Assembly (NCBI GenBank): GCA_032622095.1
Contig: CP136064.1
Location: 255,855,863 to 255,919,862 of the forward strand
Direction of reading: 5' to 3'
Source: Siphonodentalium dalli
Taxonomy: Eukaryota > Mollusca > Scaphopoda > Gadilida > Siphonodentaliidae
DNA length: 64,000 nt
Below the pieces are notes generated by a model that did no database searches, had not been told where the DNA came from, and saw nothing but the letters and a program-made list of their open reading frames with translations. Position 1 is the stretch's first letter; each line of letters opens with the position of its first letter. Below are positions 30,633 to 42,020 of this stretch, one piece after another. The translations under genes and the position numbers were made by a program.

Positions 30633-30834
30633 TTGTATCTCAGTAGCCCTTTGCATTCTAAAATTAATTTTTGCAGTATGCAGACTTTCACAGTGACACT
30701 AAGACAATTTCTACCAAATTGTTTCAATTTTGCACAAAATATTGGCTGGATCTGAGATATACCTCAGCTAAAAAATAGCTGACAAAATTTAATTTTTGCC
30801 TTGGCTCAACCAATAGCCAATGATATATTTGACA

Positions 30835-31145
30835 TCGCTGCTTGCCCTAGATGCCTAACTTGTCACATCACATATAAATGGACTCGCTTGCCTCTGGGAA
30901 ACATAAGTGAGGGTTGGGCTAAAGGCTAGACATCCCTGTAGTATACCTCTGTTATATGTGAAACCACTTGCCCTAGATGCCCTGCGCCTGCAGCCTCTTG
31001 CCCTAAATGCCTCACTTGTCACATATAAATGGACCCACCTCCTGGGAAATTCATCCTGTTATTGTAGAGTTGGGTTGGTTATTTTACACCAGGTTGGTTT
31101 GTCAGCTACAGGCCCAGGCTTTGTTCAGACAAATCTACGCTGACT
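30835..31145 (+). repeat. Short direct duplications
   Basis: 'ttgccctagatgcctaactt' + 'gtcacatcacatataaatgg' at 30842 recurs at 30998 as 'ttgccctaaatgcctcactt' + 'gtcacatataaatgg'. The duplicate lies about 155 bp away. The 78-codon frame here contains two LDALRLQPLALNA-like pieces only because the DNA is duplicated. Confidence 0.5.
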
Positions 31146-31599
31146 TTATTTGATTAAGAACAATGAAACTACATTAGCAGTGAAGGGAAGGAAAATACAG
31201 CTAGGGCTGATTGTTAAAATTTCCGGTAACGTTTAATGTCACGACACACGGCGCTATCAGATCAATATCGGCAAAACAGAATAGCTGTATCCAATTATGT
31301 GTTTTTATTAGTGAGGGATATGAAAAGTTGACTGTGGTAATAAATAGGCATTAGTATCTCTTGGAATCCGTGCGCTATGGACCACGCGAAGAGTCAGGTA
31401 GGTGTTACTCAATACCGTTATAGTCAATTAGTAACGTCGGCTTTTCTTTGCCATCTCGATATCTGTCACCGATACGAAGCTTTGATTTTTCCCGAGTAAC
31501 GGGAATCTGTTTATCGGATTAAAGGCATATTTTATGCTATTGCTTACTAGTACCTGTATGTGATTAACAGATTGTCATTTTGCACCATCACAGCTGGAA

Positions 31600-31995
31600 A
31601 TTCTTTATGCAGGTATGTGTACATCTTGTTAAGGAACATAATGCCAATGAACGTCAGGCGCAGTCACTCGGTTGAACATTTTAAAAAGTTGCTGAAAATA
31701 TATCTGTTTTCAGTTGCCCAGTTGATATCATTCGCAAATATTTTCCATTCACTAATTTATCATAGATTCTAGATTCTCAATTGGTTATTTTTAGTTGTGA
31801 ATGTAATATGTTTTAGGTAGTATTTTAATATTTCCTTTGCCTCTTTTAAAGACACATACATGTAACTTTTATTCTCGGTATGGTGTTATCTCTGTTTTAA
31901 ACTCTATTGTTATTTATTGTAAAGCACATTGAAACTAATTTACTGTCTAATGCGATTTTAAATGTATATATAATAATAATATTAATAATAATACA
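31600..31995 (+). mobile_element. LINE 3' end with ATA/ATT tail
   Basis: The plus-strand frame contains NIMPMNVRRSHSVEHFKKLL followed by KIYLFS (about 31637-31715). The pattern 'LP..VR.S.S...FKK.LK.YLF' is the extreme C-terminus of many LINE reverse transcriptase proteins. An untranslated region follows with 'attgtaaagcacattgaaac' and 'gcgattttaaatgtatata', then an (ATA/ATT)n tract at 31967-31992. The copy is heavily 5'-truncated and non-functional. Confidence 0.6.
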
Positions 31996-32275
31996 ATCAT
32001 TCATCAAAGTTATGTTGTGTCAAGTTAATTTTGGTGACATAAAAAGAAGAATAATAGAAAAATTAATAAAACAACCGCCATATTCAATGATTGATGATTG
32101 CGACGGAAAACGTGGTCAAATGTCCAGACAAAATGGGCCAAATATCGGAATCCCGCACATAAACATACGCGCTTATTAACATAAATTCCTCTTGCACCGA
32201 GGCTATTTGATAAAGTGGGATTAACTGTAGTCAAATATTAACATGGGCTTTTTTTTGCAATGCGATATTTGTCAC

Positions 32276-32526
32276 CAAGCCTTGAAATAGTGTGTCTGTC
32301 ATTTGCAGAATGAGGTCTCCAGAGGGTGAATTTAGTGATTCTACCCTGCATAGCGGGCTGGCATCACCAAATTCACCCTCTGGGGACCTCATTCTGCTTA
32401 CACCTCAGCAGAATGAGGTTCCCAGAGGGTGAATTTGGTGACGCTAGCCCGCTATGCGGTGTAGCATCACTAAATTCACCCTCTGGGGACCTCATTCTGC
32501 AAATGACAGACACCCTATTTCAATGC
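32276..32526. mobile_element. Family C, two-hairpin derivative (reference)
   Basis: Ends 'caagccttgaaatagtgtgt' and 'cctatttcaatgc'. Two tandem hairpins (about 32305-32398 and 32407-32501) have stems 'agaatgaggt(c/t)(t/c)ccagaggg' / 'ccctctggggacctcattct' and loops with 'gcgggct' or 'gctagcccgc'. The flanks 'gatatttgtcac' (32264-32275 and 32527-32538) are identical; homology might extend to 18 bp. This length is more than expected for hAT or Tc1 elements. Confidence 0.75.
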
Positions 32527-32766
32527 GATATTTGTCACGAAGCTGGATGCTGCTCTATTTTTCATTAGTAACGAGAATCTGTTAATATTATTGAAGGTAT
32601 ATTTTATGCTATTGTTTATACATTGTGTGATTATACATACATTTACTGGTATGGCAACAGATGGTGACTATCAGTCATTACTCTTACCACTCATTACTCT
32701 CATAACTCAATGATACATAGAACGTTGGTAAATTGTTTGGAGATCGTGTTTGTTGGGGGCTATTAT

Positions 32767-32943
32767 TTAACCGTTACATGACGGGAACTGCGCTGGTGCA
32801 TCATTATAGAACCTGTGCCAGTGCATTCTCTTATATATGCGAGTCTCCCATAGGGAGCCTAGCATATATAAGAAAATGCTATGGCTTACAATTTAAATAT
32901 TGTTAGGCCAATGCATTCTCTTATGTATGCGAGTCTCCCTCTT
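32767..32943. mobile_element. TTAA-B element, right end missing
   Basis: TTAA + 'ccgttacatgacgggaactg', one complete hairpin (32818-32885) and half of the second, ending 'atgcgagtctccct'. The downstream part is gone. Confidence 0.65.
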
Positions 32944-33020
32944 CATTGCCGATAATTGTAAAAGATTCAAATATTTCCAAAATATATATCGGAAACCGAA
33001 AAGTTGAAAAGCAAAATGTT

Positions 33021-33262
33021 TTAACCCTTTGACTGCCAGGTCAATTTTTTTATCAACCCATATACCCTGTGCTAATGCATTCTCTTATATATGCGAGTCG
33101 ACCATAGGTCGCCTCGCATATATAAGAGAATGCATTGGCCTAACCCAAAAAAAAAAAATTAAACAAACAAAAAAGAAATTCATTTTTTTAATTTTTTTTA
33201 GGGCACTCTACATACCATAAATTAGGGCCGATGAGATCGGCCCCTGGCACTAAAAGGGTTAA
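33021..33262. mobile_element. TTAA-B element, single-hairpin form, inverse of 6443-6677
   Basis: TTAA at both ends, termini 'ccctttgactgccagg' and 'cctggcactaaaaggg', hairpin at about 33071-33140. Internal 'gggccgatgagatcggcccc' is shared with 6443-6677. The right TTAA (33259-33262) is also the left TTAA of the next element. Confidence 0.75.
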
Positions 33263-33496
33263 CCCTTCTATGACTGGAGCTTCCTGAAATTTTGCGAAAA
33301 AAAATCTGCCAATGCATTCTCTTATATATGCGAGTCTCCCATATAATTCGTCTAACAATATTTACCTTGACCTTGTAACCAAGTGCACTCTCTTATATAT
33401 GAAAGGCTCCCTATGGGAGACTCACATATATAAGAAAATGCACTGGCACAGGATCTTGAATGCTGCAGCAGCGCAGCTCCATCATGAAAGGGTTAG
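33259..33496. mobile_element. TTAA-B element, two-hairpin form
   Basis: TTAA + 'cccttctatgactggagctt' to 'catgaaaggg' + TTAG. The first hairpin is reduced ('gagtctcccatataa'); the second (33384-33446) is intact. They are joined by 'caatatttaccttgaccttg'. It is directly adjacent to the previous element, sharing its TTAA. Confidence 0.75.
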
Positions 33497-33507
33497 ATAT
33501 GTGCTCA

Positions 33508-33755
33508 TTAACCCTTTGGTGATGTGAGCTGCGCTGGTGCAGCATTAAAGATCCTTTGCCAGTGCATTCTTTCATATATGCAAGTCTCCCATAGGAAGCC
33601 TTTCATATATAAGAGAATGCACTGGCTTACAAGGTCGAGGTAAATATTGTTAGGCCAATGTATTCTCTTATCTATATGAGGATCCCTATGGGAGACGAGC
33701 ATATATATAAGAAAATGCACTGGCGCAGGATCTTTAATGCTGCAGCAGCTGTTAA
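33508..33755. mobile_element. TTAA-B element, two-hairpin form, reverse orientation
   Basis: TTAA + 'ccctttggtgatgtgagctg' at the left, 'gcagcagctg' + TTAA at the right. Hairpins are at about 33561-33626 and 33655-33725. The joining sequence reads 'aaggtcgaggtaaatattgt', the complement of that in 33259-33496. Confidence 0.75.
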
Positions 33756-34477
33756 GATATGGACTGGTGGTCACTCCAAATGATTTTAATTCTCAGTCCA
33801 TGGAGGTGACATAGGGTGGCAGTCTAGACATTACATTGCCAATATGCCCTCAGGACTCTATTGTATTTAATGATACAATGTATCTAGATAATTTAAGTGT
33901 CGACAGAGGTTAATAGTGTTAAAGACTTGTGTTATGGACTTGTTCGGGTGCGTGAAACTGATAAGTTAGTACTCAGGCGCTCTCTGCCAACTGTGGGAAT
34001 GTAGCATTCTACTAACATTGTTGAAATCTCAAAGAAATCGATATATATCATCGTCTGAACTACGCTTAATTGTAAATATTTACAACTCGATTCGGGACGC
34101 AACAATCAGCGATAATCTAACACAAATGATTTCGCCATCGAGAGTCATTGCATTTCATTAATATATAAGAATGACAGTGTGTGTGTGTCCTGTAAATTTG
34201 GTTTAATATTCGTAAAAAAATAACTACTTTGAGCAAGATTATACTCCATTTCTATTTGATCACCCAACCGGAGTGTTTCACATGATCACATCACTTTAAA
34301 ATGTTATGAAATACGTCTTTTAATCACACTTTCAAATATTCAATACTTATTCATTGGAAAGTAGTAGCACATGTGAGTACATACTTTTTAATGACATCAT
34401 TATAAATTGACAATAAATTAGCTGCACCTATTTAAATAGAACTGAATAGCCTGCTCACCATGAACATGAGAAACTCT
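33756..34477. other. Non-coding, no gene seen
   Basis: AT-rich spacer. It has a short GT tract at 34176-34186 and no recognised repeat or reading frame. Confidence 0.45.
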
Positions 34478-34857
34478 TTAACCCTTTACCCAACAGAACG
34501 GCCCTGTGCCAATGCATTCTCTTATATATGCGAGTCGACCATAGGTCGCCTCGCATATATAAGAGAATGCATTGGCTTAACACATTAAAAATTATAAAAT
34601 TGTTAAAGAATGTAAGAAAAAATGGTAAAAAAAGATTTTTTTTAGGCCAATGCATTCTCTTATATATGCGAGGCGACCTATGGTCGACTCGCATATATAA
34701 GAGAATGCATTGGCACAGGGCATAACTGTAACTATCACAATGTGGTCAAGGAGCCGGTTCCAATGATATCGATATTTGTATGGTTCTATTGAGACAGACC
34801 GAAGATATTTTAGGCTGTTGAAGCTTGTTTTGGCCGGTTTGTTGGGTAAAGGGTTAA
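34478..34857. mobile_element. Full-length TTAA-B element (380 bp), reverse of 22382-22783
   Basis: TTAA at both ends with 'ccctttacccaacag' and 'gttgggtaaaggg'. Two hairpins (34508-34575 and 34646-34713) have almost perfect stems. The unique segment with 'gtggtcaaggagccggttcc' matches the inverse of the 22-kb copy. The 79-, 65- and 94-codon frames repeating 'RSPRIYKRMHW' are readings of the hairpin. Confidence 0.8.
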
Positions 34858-34974
34858 TTTGCTTGTTTGGGACCACAAGAGGATCAGATATCTAAAATAA
34901 TTGAATTATTACTATGTACAGTACTGGCTACTGAGTATTACAGTAACACAATACTCTATATATTTGCAAATATT

Positions 34975-35658
34975 GGAGCTTCCTGAAATTTTGCGAAAAT
35001 GCAGGGAGCCTCACATATATAATAGTAAGTGAATACATGTACATGTATATACTAGTTAGAGAATACATTCACCTAACAATATTTACTTTGACCTTGTAAG
35101 CCAGTGCATTCTCTTACATATGCGAGGCTCCCTATGGGAGAATCTCATATATAAGAGAATCCACTGGCACAGGATCTTTATAGGTACTCAATCTGATTTG
35201 ATGGTCCCCATATAATCAGATTCCAACAACAACATTTTTAGAAATGCCGATTCAATTACCAGAATCGATTATTTGCCCAAAAATAATGCTAACCACTTTC
35301 AACTATAGTATAAAATTGCCCGAAACGTGTTATACATCAACATGTTGTTCGACAAAATTTGGCCTTATTATCAACACAAAGTCTCTTGATTTTAGAGTTA
35401 TCCATCTTCATCCGCAATTATGTCCAAGACCATCGGCTGGTCGACTTTTTACTTGGCCACTAATAAGTCTCAATTGTGAAAAATAATATAGATTTCAAAA
35501 ATCAATATCTAATAACTCTGAGCTTTGATAGGTGGGTTCCTCGACTCGATTCAGATATTTTTTACCTCCGAATCCAAATAAATAGTAATTGAGGGGCGCT
35601 TAATCTGATTATGCATTTTAATGCTGCAACAACGCATCTCCTGTCATGAAATGGTTAA
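34975..35658. mobile_element. TTAA-B element split by element K
   Basis: Begins 'ggagcttcctgaaattttgc', carries two hairpins (first one rearranged), and reaches 'caggatcttta'. There it is interrupted at 35181-35616 and resumes 'tttaatgctgca' to 'gtcatgaaatgg' + TTAA. The target TTTA is duplicated on both sides of the insert. Confidence 0.7.
35181..35616 (-). mobile_element. Dispersed element K, 436-bp insertion
   Basis: Inserted in the TTAA-B element with a TTTA duplication (35177-35180 and 35617-35620). Minus-strand homologue of 19939-20271. Its ends 'taggtactcaatctgat' and 'atcagattaagcg' (minus 5' end) share the octamer 'aatctgat' / 'atcagatt'. The 80-codon frame inside has no recognised domain. 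Confidence 0.65.
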
Positions 35659-35719
35659 GTGATAGATCAAAGGCTATTTCAGGAAGCTCCAGTCATGGAA
35701 GCCTGGGTTAATAAGTGTC

Positions 35720-36095
35720 TGCTATCGGCTGAGCTGAGCAAGGTGAAAAGAAATGTCGTCAGCTATTTTATAGCCAATTCAAACTTTATAACCTGCCAAT
35801 GTTTTGTACCAAATTGAAACAAATTGCTGCAGATTGTCTTAGTGTCCCACTGTGGAAGTCTGCAGACAGCAAAATTCATTGTTGAATGCCAAGGACTACT
35901 GATACATGTATATCATCTTGATAAACAACAGTTTTAAGCGAAGTCTGCCATGATAATGGACCAAATTTCAAATGTATTCTGAAGATAAATGCATAGAGCT
36001 TGCAACTATGGGATCCTGGGCTTTTTAGCTGAGGAAGAATTTCTGGCCGAGGCAATTTTTTAGGCTAGGCAAATTTCTGCTAGTTAACAGGGCTG
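35720..36095 (-). repeat. Duplicated segment H, inverted copy
   Basis: On the minus strand it matches H: 'gcagaaatttgcctagcc', 'tcctcagctaaaaag', 'ccttggcattcaaca', 'gacactaagacaat' and 'aattggctataaaatagctg'. It is diverged from both plus copies at 29-31 kb. Confidence 0.6.
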
Positions 36096-36101
36096 AACCT
36101 A

Positions 36102-36246
36102 CGAAATATGGCTTGTTGCCATTCATTGGAAAGCTCTCGCCGAGAGCTTTCCGATGAATGGCAACAAGCCATATTTCCGACTAAATCCTGAAAAGTTACC
36201 CATAATTCTGCTGTGGTTAAGGAGTCGATTATTTAGAGCATTGCTG
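36102..36246. mobile_element. MITE-A, left arm truncated
   Basis: Left arm starts only at 'cgaaatatggcttgttgcc'. The centre 'aagctctcgccgagagctt' and the complete right arm to 'agagcattgctg' are present. It adjoins the end of the inverted H copy. Confidence 0.75.
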
Positions 36247-36791
36247 TATTACACATGTATGTTTATTTACTGATATTTGAATATACGGGCTGACGTTGGA
36301 TACCAACCCATCAAAGGGTTAACAATTACAAGGTGAAAGCCGATCCTTTAAGTGACACATAGTCTATAACGCTTTATTTCTGAACACCTTGGAGCCATAG
36401 ATACGTGGAGTACAATGACAGAGAGATAGGGTTTAAAATGGGGCTCCCAGTGAAGGGTACTCCAGTCCAACCATAGATAAGACATAACACTGGAACACAT
36501 TGATAAGTGGACAGAAACAAGCCGATACTCTCAAATCGAGTGCAAAGTACCTAACAACTTCATGATAGCCTATCTACTCTTGAGTGTCCCCTACCGCTCG
36601 ATTTGACATTAAATCAATACACATAAAAGCCATTATTCACCAGCAGACAGCCACAACAACCTCCCCTATCCACCAAGCTACAAATATCTAAGGAATATTG
36701 GTATTTAAGAAATGTTAGACATATCACTTGACCAGCCTTTTGAAGTGTTGCCACAGACTGAGCGGGGATAAGAACCGTGCACAGGATTTCA
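36247..36791. other. Non-coding, no gene seen
   Basis: No recognised repeat or gene. The 93-codon minus frame at 36614-36895 overlaps a TTAA-B element and has no domain. Confidence 0.4.
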
Positions 36792-36974
36792 TTAACTCTT
36801 TCATGGTGTGAGCTGCGCTGGTGCAGCATTAAAGTTTCTGTGTCAGTGCATTCTCTTATATATTTACCTTGACCTTGTAAGCCACTTATATACATGTATG
36901 CGGGGCTCCTACTGGGAGACTCGCATAAATAAGAGAATGCACTAACACAGGATCTTTAATGCTGATAGGGTTAA
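36792..36974. mobile_element. TTAA-B element, degenerate
   Basis: TTAA + 'ctctttcatggtgtgagctg' to 'aatgctgataggg' + TTAA. The first hairpin is cut to one arm and the second is present (about 36880-36945). Confidence 0.7.
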
Positions 36975-37926
36975 GGCTTGATGTTTATATTCTGATCAGA
37001 TGACTCGGCTTCAAAAATGGTGATTCATTGAAAGCTGCTTATATAATATACAATAGCTTAAAGGCACGGATGGCGTTCATTTTTAGTTATAATTTAGAAA
37101 TAACAGTTACCAAATTATGAACATTTTCTCAAGAACATACTAATAGAGGCAAGCATTAGGAAGCATTGTACCGGTATATTGTAAACAACTTGATGGCATT
37201 TCTAACCAAAGTTCACTTATATGGGGTCTCCTCATGTTGAGTGTTTTGCTCATCGCATACTCTTTACGTACTGTTTGTTTACATAACATGTCGTTTGTTT
37301 ACATAACACAGAGTACTAACATAACAATAACATGCAATTTACGTGATATTTATGATTGGTATAAGAACAAGGTTTGCCTATAATATCATATTCATTCTTT
37401 TTTCGGCGGTTTTAACAGATGTGAATATTTTAACAGCAATACCCACTGTCAACGCTTAACATATCATTAATTGGGCAAAGATCTACTAAAATGGAAACAA
37501 TTGGAAAGTGTGTCAAGACAATACTACTACTAATAATACTACTCAAGAAAGCAATTATTTCCCATGTCAGTAATTTAGGTCTATGGTACTAATTAATTTG
37601 TGTTCTATCTGACTGATTTCCAATTGATATATTGGGTATCATATACTCTATACCTGTAATAGTCCCATACACCCTGTGAAGATGTTGTGTCTTCATCGAT
37701 TCGAAAACAATAAAATTAGAATTACTACATGTACGTCATCATCATTGTATTCGATGCGATGAAAGTTTGACCGTCTGAAACCAACACAAATTTAATTCTA
37801 AGTTTATTGAAGATTCAACAAAGTCTGTGGGAACTTTGATGGTGACATGTTACATTGCATCGAACAAATTAGGTTGGCCTACATTGTATTCGATGCGATG
37901 AAAGTGCGATGTCTGTAATAGACCTG
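36975..37926. other. Non-coding, no gene seen
   Basis: AT-rich. Small direct repeats: 'gtttgtttacataaca' twice (37273 and 37293) and 'attgtattcgatgcgatgaa' twice (37744 and 37881). Nothing coding was recognised. Confidence 0.4.
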
Positions 37927-37929
37927 ATC

Positions 37930-38034
37930 CACAGGTCCCCAGAACAAAAATTTACCCCACCCCCAATAGTACTTAATCCTATGGAATTAAGTACTATTGG
38001 GGGTGGGGGTCAATTTTTGTTCTGCGGACCTGTG
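37930..38034. repeat. 105-bp palindrome
   Basis: Arms contain 'cacaggtcc(c)cagaacaaa' / 'ttgttctgcggacctgtg', 'cccacccccaatagtactta' / 'taagtactattgggggtggg'; the loop is short ('atcctatgga'). It is probably a small foldback element, single copy in this window. It is the last dispersed structure before the satellite. Confidence 0.75.
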
Positions 38035-38302
38035 ACCTGATCTTGGCCAAAGTAGACAAGGCGATGTACTTGTCTGCACTATCTGGCATGTTGATGTGCT
38101 TTTAGAAATTGGAATGGCAATGATTTGCCTCTGGCTTGTATGTTAGGCGGCATAGGATGATGGATGTTATCAAAGTCAGTCATCAATCAGTCCCGTAATC
38201 TGTAAGAAAATCACATTTGTTTCTGTCCCATTTGCCCCACATGATATAAAAGTCAATTTTATTTCCAATCACAGAAGAATCTCATCAGTTATCAAAATGT
38301 GG

Positions 38303-38500
38303 AAATCCAGCAGAATACTGATGCATAACTTAAATCCAGCAGAATACTGATCAATGCATAACTTTACAATGTCAGGGAAGCTTTAATATACGGTCACATG
38401 GGTCAACCCAGCAGAATACCGATGCATAACTTAAATCCAGCAGAATACTGATGCATAACTTTACAATGTCAGGGAACCTTTAATATACAGTCACCCGGGT
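38303..38500 (+). repeat. Irregular left edge of the satellite
   Basis: The first unit is a 29-bp stub (38303-38331). The next begins with the same 'aaatccagcagaatactga' and has a 3-bp insertion (tca). A later unit is cut after 'gcataactt' at 38432 and restarts with 'aaatccagcag'. Regular 68-bp spacing holds from there on. Confidence 0.85.
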
Positions 38501-41500
38501 CAACCCAGCAGAATACTGATGCATAACTTTACAATGTCAGGGAACCTTTAATATACAGTCACATGGGTCATCCCAGCAGAATACTGATGCATAACTTTAC
38601 AATCTCAGGGAAGCTTTAATATACAGTCACCCGGGTCATCCCAGCAGAATACTGATGCATAACTTTACAATGTCAGGGAACTTTGCATTTAGAGTCAGCC
38701 CGGTCAACCCAGCAGAATACTGATGCATAACTTTACAATGTCAGGGAACCTTTAATATACAGTCACCCGGGTCAACCCAGCAGAATACTGATGCATAACT
38801 ATACAATGTCAGGGAACCTTTAATATACAGTCACCCGGGTCATCCCAGCAGAATACTGATGCATAACTTTACAATGTCAGGGAACCTTTAATATACAGTC
38901 ACCTGGGTCATCCCAGCAGAATACTGATGCATAACTATACAATGTCAGGGAACCTTTAATATACAGTCACATGGGTCATCCCAGCAGAATACTGATGCAT
39001 AACATTACAATGGCAGGGAACCTTTAATATACAGTCACCTGGGTCATCCCAGCAGAATACTGATGCATAACTATACAATGTCAGCGAACCTTTAATATAC
39101 AGTCACATGGGTCATCCCAGCAGAATACTGATGCATAACATTACAATGTCAGGGAACCTTTAATATACAGTCACCTGGGTCAACCCAGCAGAATACTGAT
39201 GCATAACTTTACAATGTCAGGGAACCTTTAATGTACAGTCACCCGGGTCATCCCAGCAGAATACTGATGCATAACTTTACAATGTCAGGGAAGCTTTAAT
39301 ATACAGTCACATGGCTCACTCTAGCAGAATACTGATGCATAACTTTACAATGTCAGGGAAGCTTTAATATACAGTCACCTGTGTCATCCCAGCAGAATAC
39401 TGATGCATAACTTTACAATGTCAGGGAAGCTTTAATATACAGTCACATGGCTCACTCTAGCAGAATACTGATGCATAACTTTACAATGTCAGGGAACCTT
39501 TAATATACAGTCACCCGGGTCATCCCAGCAGAATACTGATGCATAACTTTACAATGTCAGGGAACCTTTAATATACAGTCACCCGGGTCATCCCAGCAGA
39601 ATACTGATGCATAACTTTACAATGTCAGGGAAGCTTTAATATACAGTCACATGGGTCAACCCAGCAGAATACTGATGCATAACATAACAATGTCAGGGAA
39701 GCTTTAATATACAGTCACCCGTGTCATCCCAGCAGAATACTGATGCATAACTTTACAATGTCAGGGAACCTTTAATATACAGTCACCCGGGTCATCCCAG
39801 CAGAATACTGATGCATAACTTTACAATGTCAGGGAAGCTTTAATATACAGTCACCCGGGTCAACCCAGCAGAATACTGATGCATAACATAACAATGTCAG
39901 GGAAGCTTTAATATACAGTCACCCGTGTCATCCCAGCAGAATACTGATGCATAACTTTACAATGTCAGGGAAGCTTTAATATACAGTCACCCGGGTCATC
40001 CCAGCAGAATACTGATGCATAACTTTACAATGTCAGGGAAGCTTTAATATACAGTCACATGGGTCAACCCAGCAGAATACTGATGCATAACATAACAATG
40101 TCAGGGAAGCTTTAATATACAGTCACCTGGGTAAACCCAGCAGAATACTGATGCATAACTTTACAATGTCAGGGAACCTTTAATATACAGTCACCCCGGT
40201 CATCCTAGCAGAATACTGATGCATAACTTTACAATGTCAGGGAACCTTTAATATACAGTCACCTGGGTCATCCCAGCAGAATACTGATGCATAACTTTAC
40301 AATGTCAGGGAACCTTTAATATACAGTCACCCCGGTCATCCTAGCAGAATACTGATGCATAACTTTACAATGTCAGGGAACCTTTAATATACAGTCACCC
40401 GGGTCATCCCAGCAGAATACTGATGCATAACTTTACAATGTCAGGGAACCTTTAATATACGGTCACCTGGGTCATCCCAGCAGAATACTGATGCATAACT
40501 TTACAATGTCAGGGAACCTTTAATATACAGTCACCCGGGTCATCCCAGCAGAATACCGATGCATAACTTTACAATGTCAGGGAAGCTTTAATATACAGTC
40601 AACTGGGTCAATCCAGCAGAATACTGATGCATAACTTTACAATGTCAGGGAACCTTTAATATACAGTCACCTGGGTCATCCCAGCAGAATACCGATGCAT
40701 AACTTTACAATGTCAGGGAAGCTTTAATATACAGTCAACTGGGTCAATCCAGCAGAATACTGATGCATAACTTTACAATGTCAGGGAACCTTTAATATAC
40801 AGTCACCTGGGTCATCCCAGCAGAATACTGATGCATAACTTTACAATGTCAGGGAACCTTTAATATACAGTCACCTGGGTCATCCCAGCAGAATACTGAT
40901 GCATAACTTTACAATGTCAGGGAACCTTTAATATACAGTCACCCCGGTCATCCTAGCAGAATACTGATGCATAACTTTACAATGTCAGGGAACCTTTAAT
41001 ATACAGTCACCCGGGTCATCCCAGCAGAATACTGATGCATAACTTTACAATGTCAGGGAACCTTTAATATACGGTCACCTGGGTCATCCCAGCAGAATAC
41101 TGATGCATAACTTTACAATGTCAGGGAACCTTTAATATACAGTCACCCGGGTCATCCCAGCAGAATACCGATGCATAACTTTACAATGTCAGGGAAGCTT
41201 TAATATACAGTCAACTGGGTCAATCCAGCAGAATACTGATGCATAACTTTACAATGTCAGGGAACCTTTAATATACAGTCACCTGGGTCATCCCAGCAGA
41301 ATACTGATGCATAACTTTACAATGTCAGGGAACCTTTAATATACAGTCACATGGGTCATCCCAGCAGAATACTGATGCATAACTTTACAATGTCAGGGAA
41401 GCTTTAATATACAGTCACCCGGGTCATCCCAGCAGAATACTGATGCATAACTTTACAATGTCAGGGAAGCTTTAATATACAGTCACCTGGGTCATCCCAG

Positions 41501-42020
41501 CAGAATACTGATGCATAACTATACAATGTCAGGGAACCTTTAATATAGTCACATGGGTCATCCCAGCAGAATACTGATGCATAACTTTACAATGTCAGGG
41601 AAGCTTTAATATACAGTCACCTGGGTCATCCCAGCAGAATACTGATGCATAACTATACAATGTCAGGGAACCTTTAATATAGTCACATGGGTCATCCCAG
41701 CAGAATACTGATGCATAACTTTACAATGTCAGGGAACCTTTAATATACAGTCACATGGGTCATCCCAGCAGAATACTGATGCATAACTTTACAATGTCAG
41801 GGAACCTTTAATATACAGTCACCCGGGTCATCCCAGCAGAATACTGATGCATAACTATACAATGTCAGGGAACCTTTAATATACAGTCACATGGGTCAAC
41901 CCAGCAGAATACTGATGCATAACTTTACAATGTCAGGGAACCTTTAATATACAGTCACCCGGGTCATCCCAGCAGAATACTGATGCATAACTTTACAATG
42001 TCAGGGAACCTTTAATATAC

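Larger units (their letters stand above)
29770..30830 (+). repeat. Duplicated segment H, copy 2 (with two insertions)
   Basis: Same order of motifs as 29097-29550 but enlarged by a LINE fragment (about 29990-30345) and a Family C derivative (30529-30632). It ends 'gctcaaccaatagccaatg'. A further piece of the start of H ('caggttggtttgtcagctac') occurs at 31088, and an inverted copy is at 35720-36095. Confidence 0.65.
31371..32640 (+). repeat. Local duplicated pair around a Family C insertion
   Basis: 31452-31560 ('gccatctcgatatctgtcac', 'taacgggaatctgtt', 'catattttatgctattg') matches 32256-32275 plus 32527-32620 ('gcgatatttgtcac', 'taacgagaatctgttaat', 'tatattttatgctattg'). The second copy is split by Family C at 32276-32526. 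A LINE end lies between the two copies. Confidence 0.55.

Noticed and set aside
34455-34876. Frames with repeated 'RSPRIYKRMHW'
   Set aside because: They read through TTAA-B hairpins on both strands; the repetition reflects the inverted DNA.
37273-37308. Paired 'gtttgtttacataaca' as forkhead binding sites
   Set aside because: The core TGTTTAC matches the forkhead consensus, but two short sites in AT-rich DNA without conservation data are not enough.
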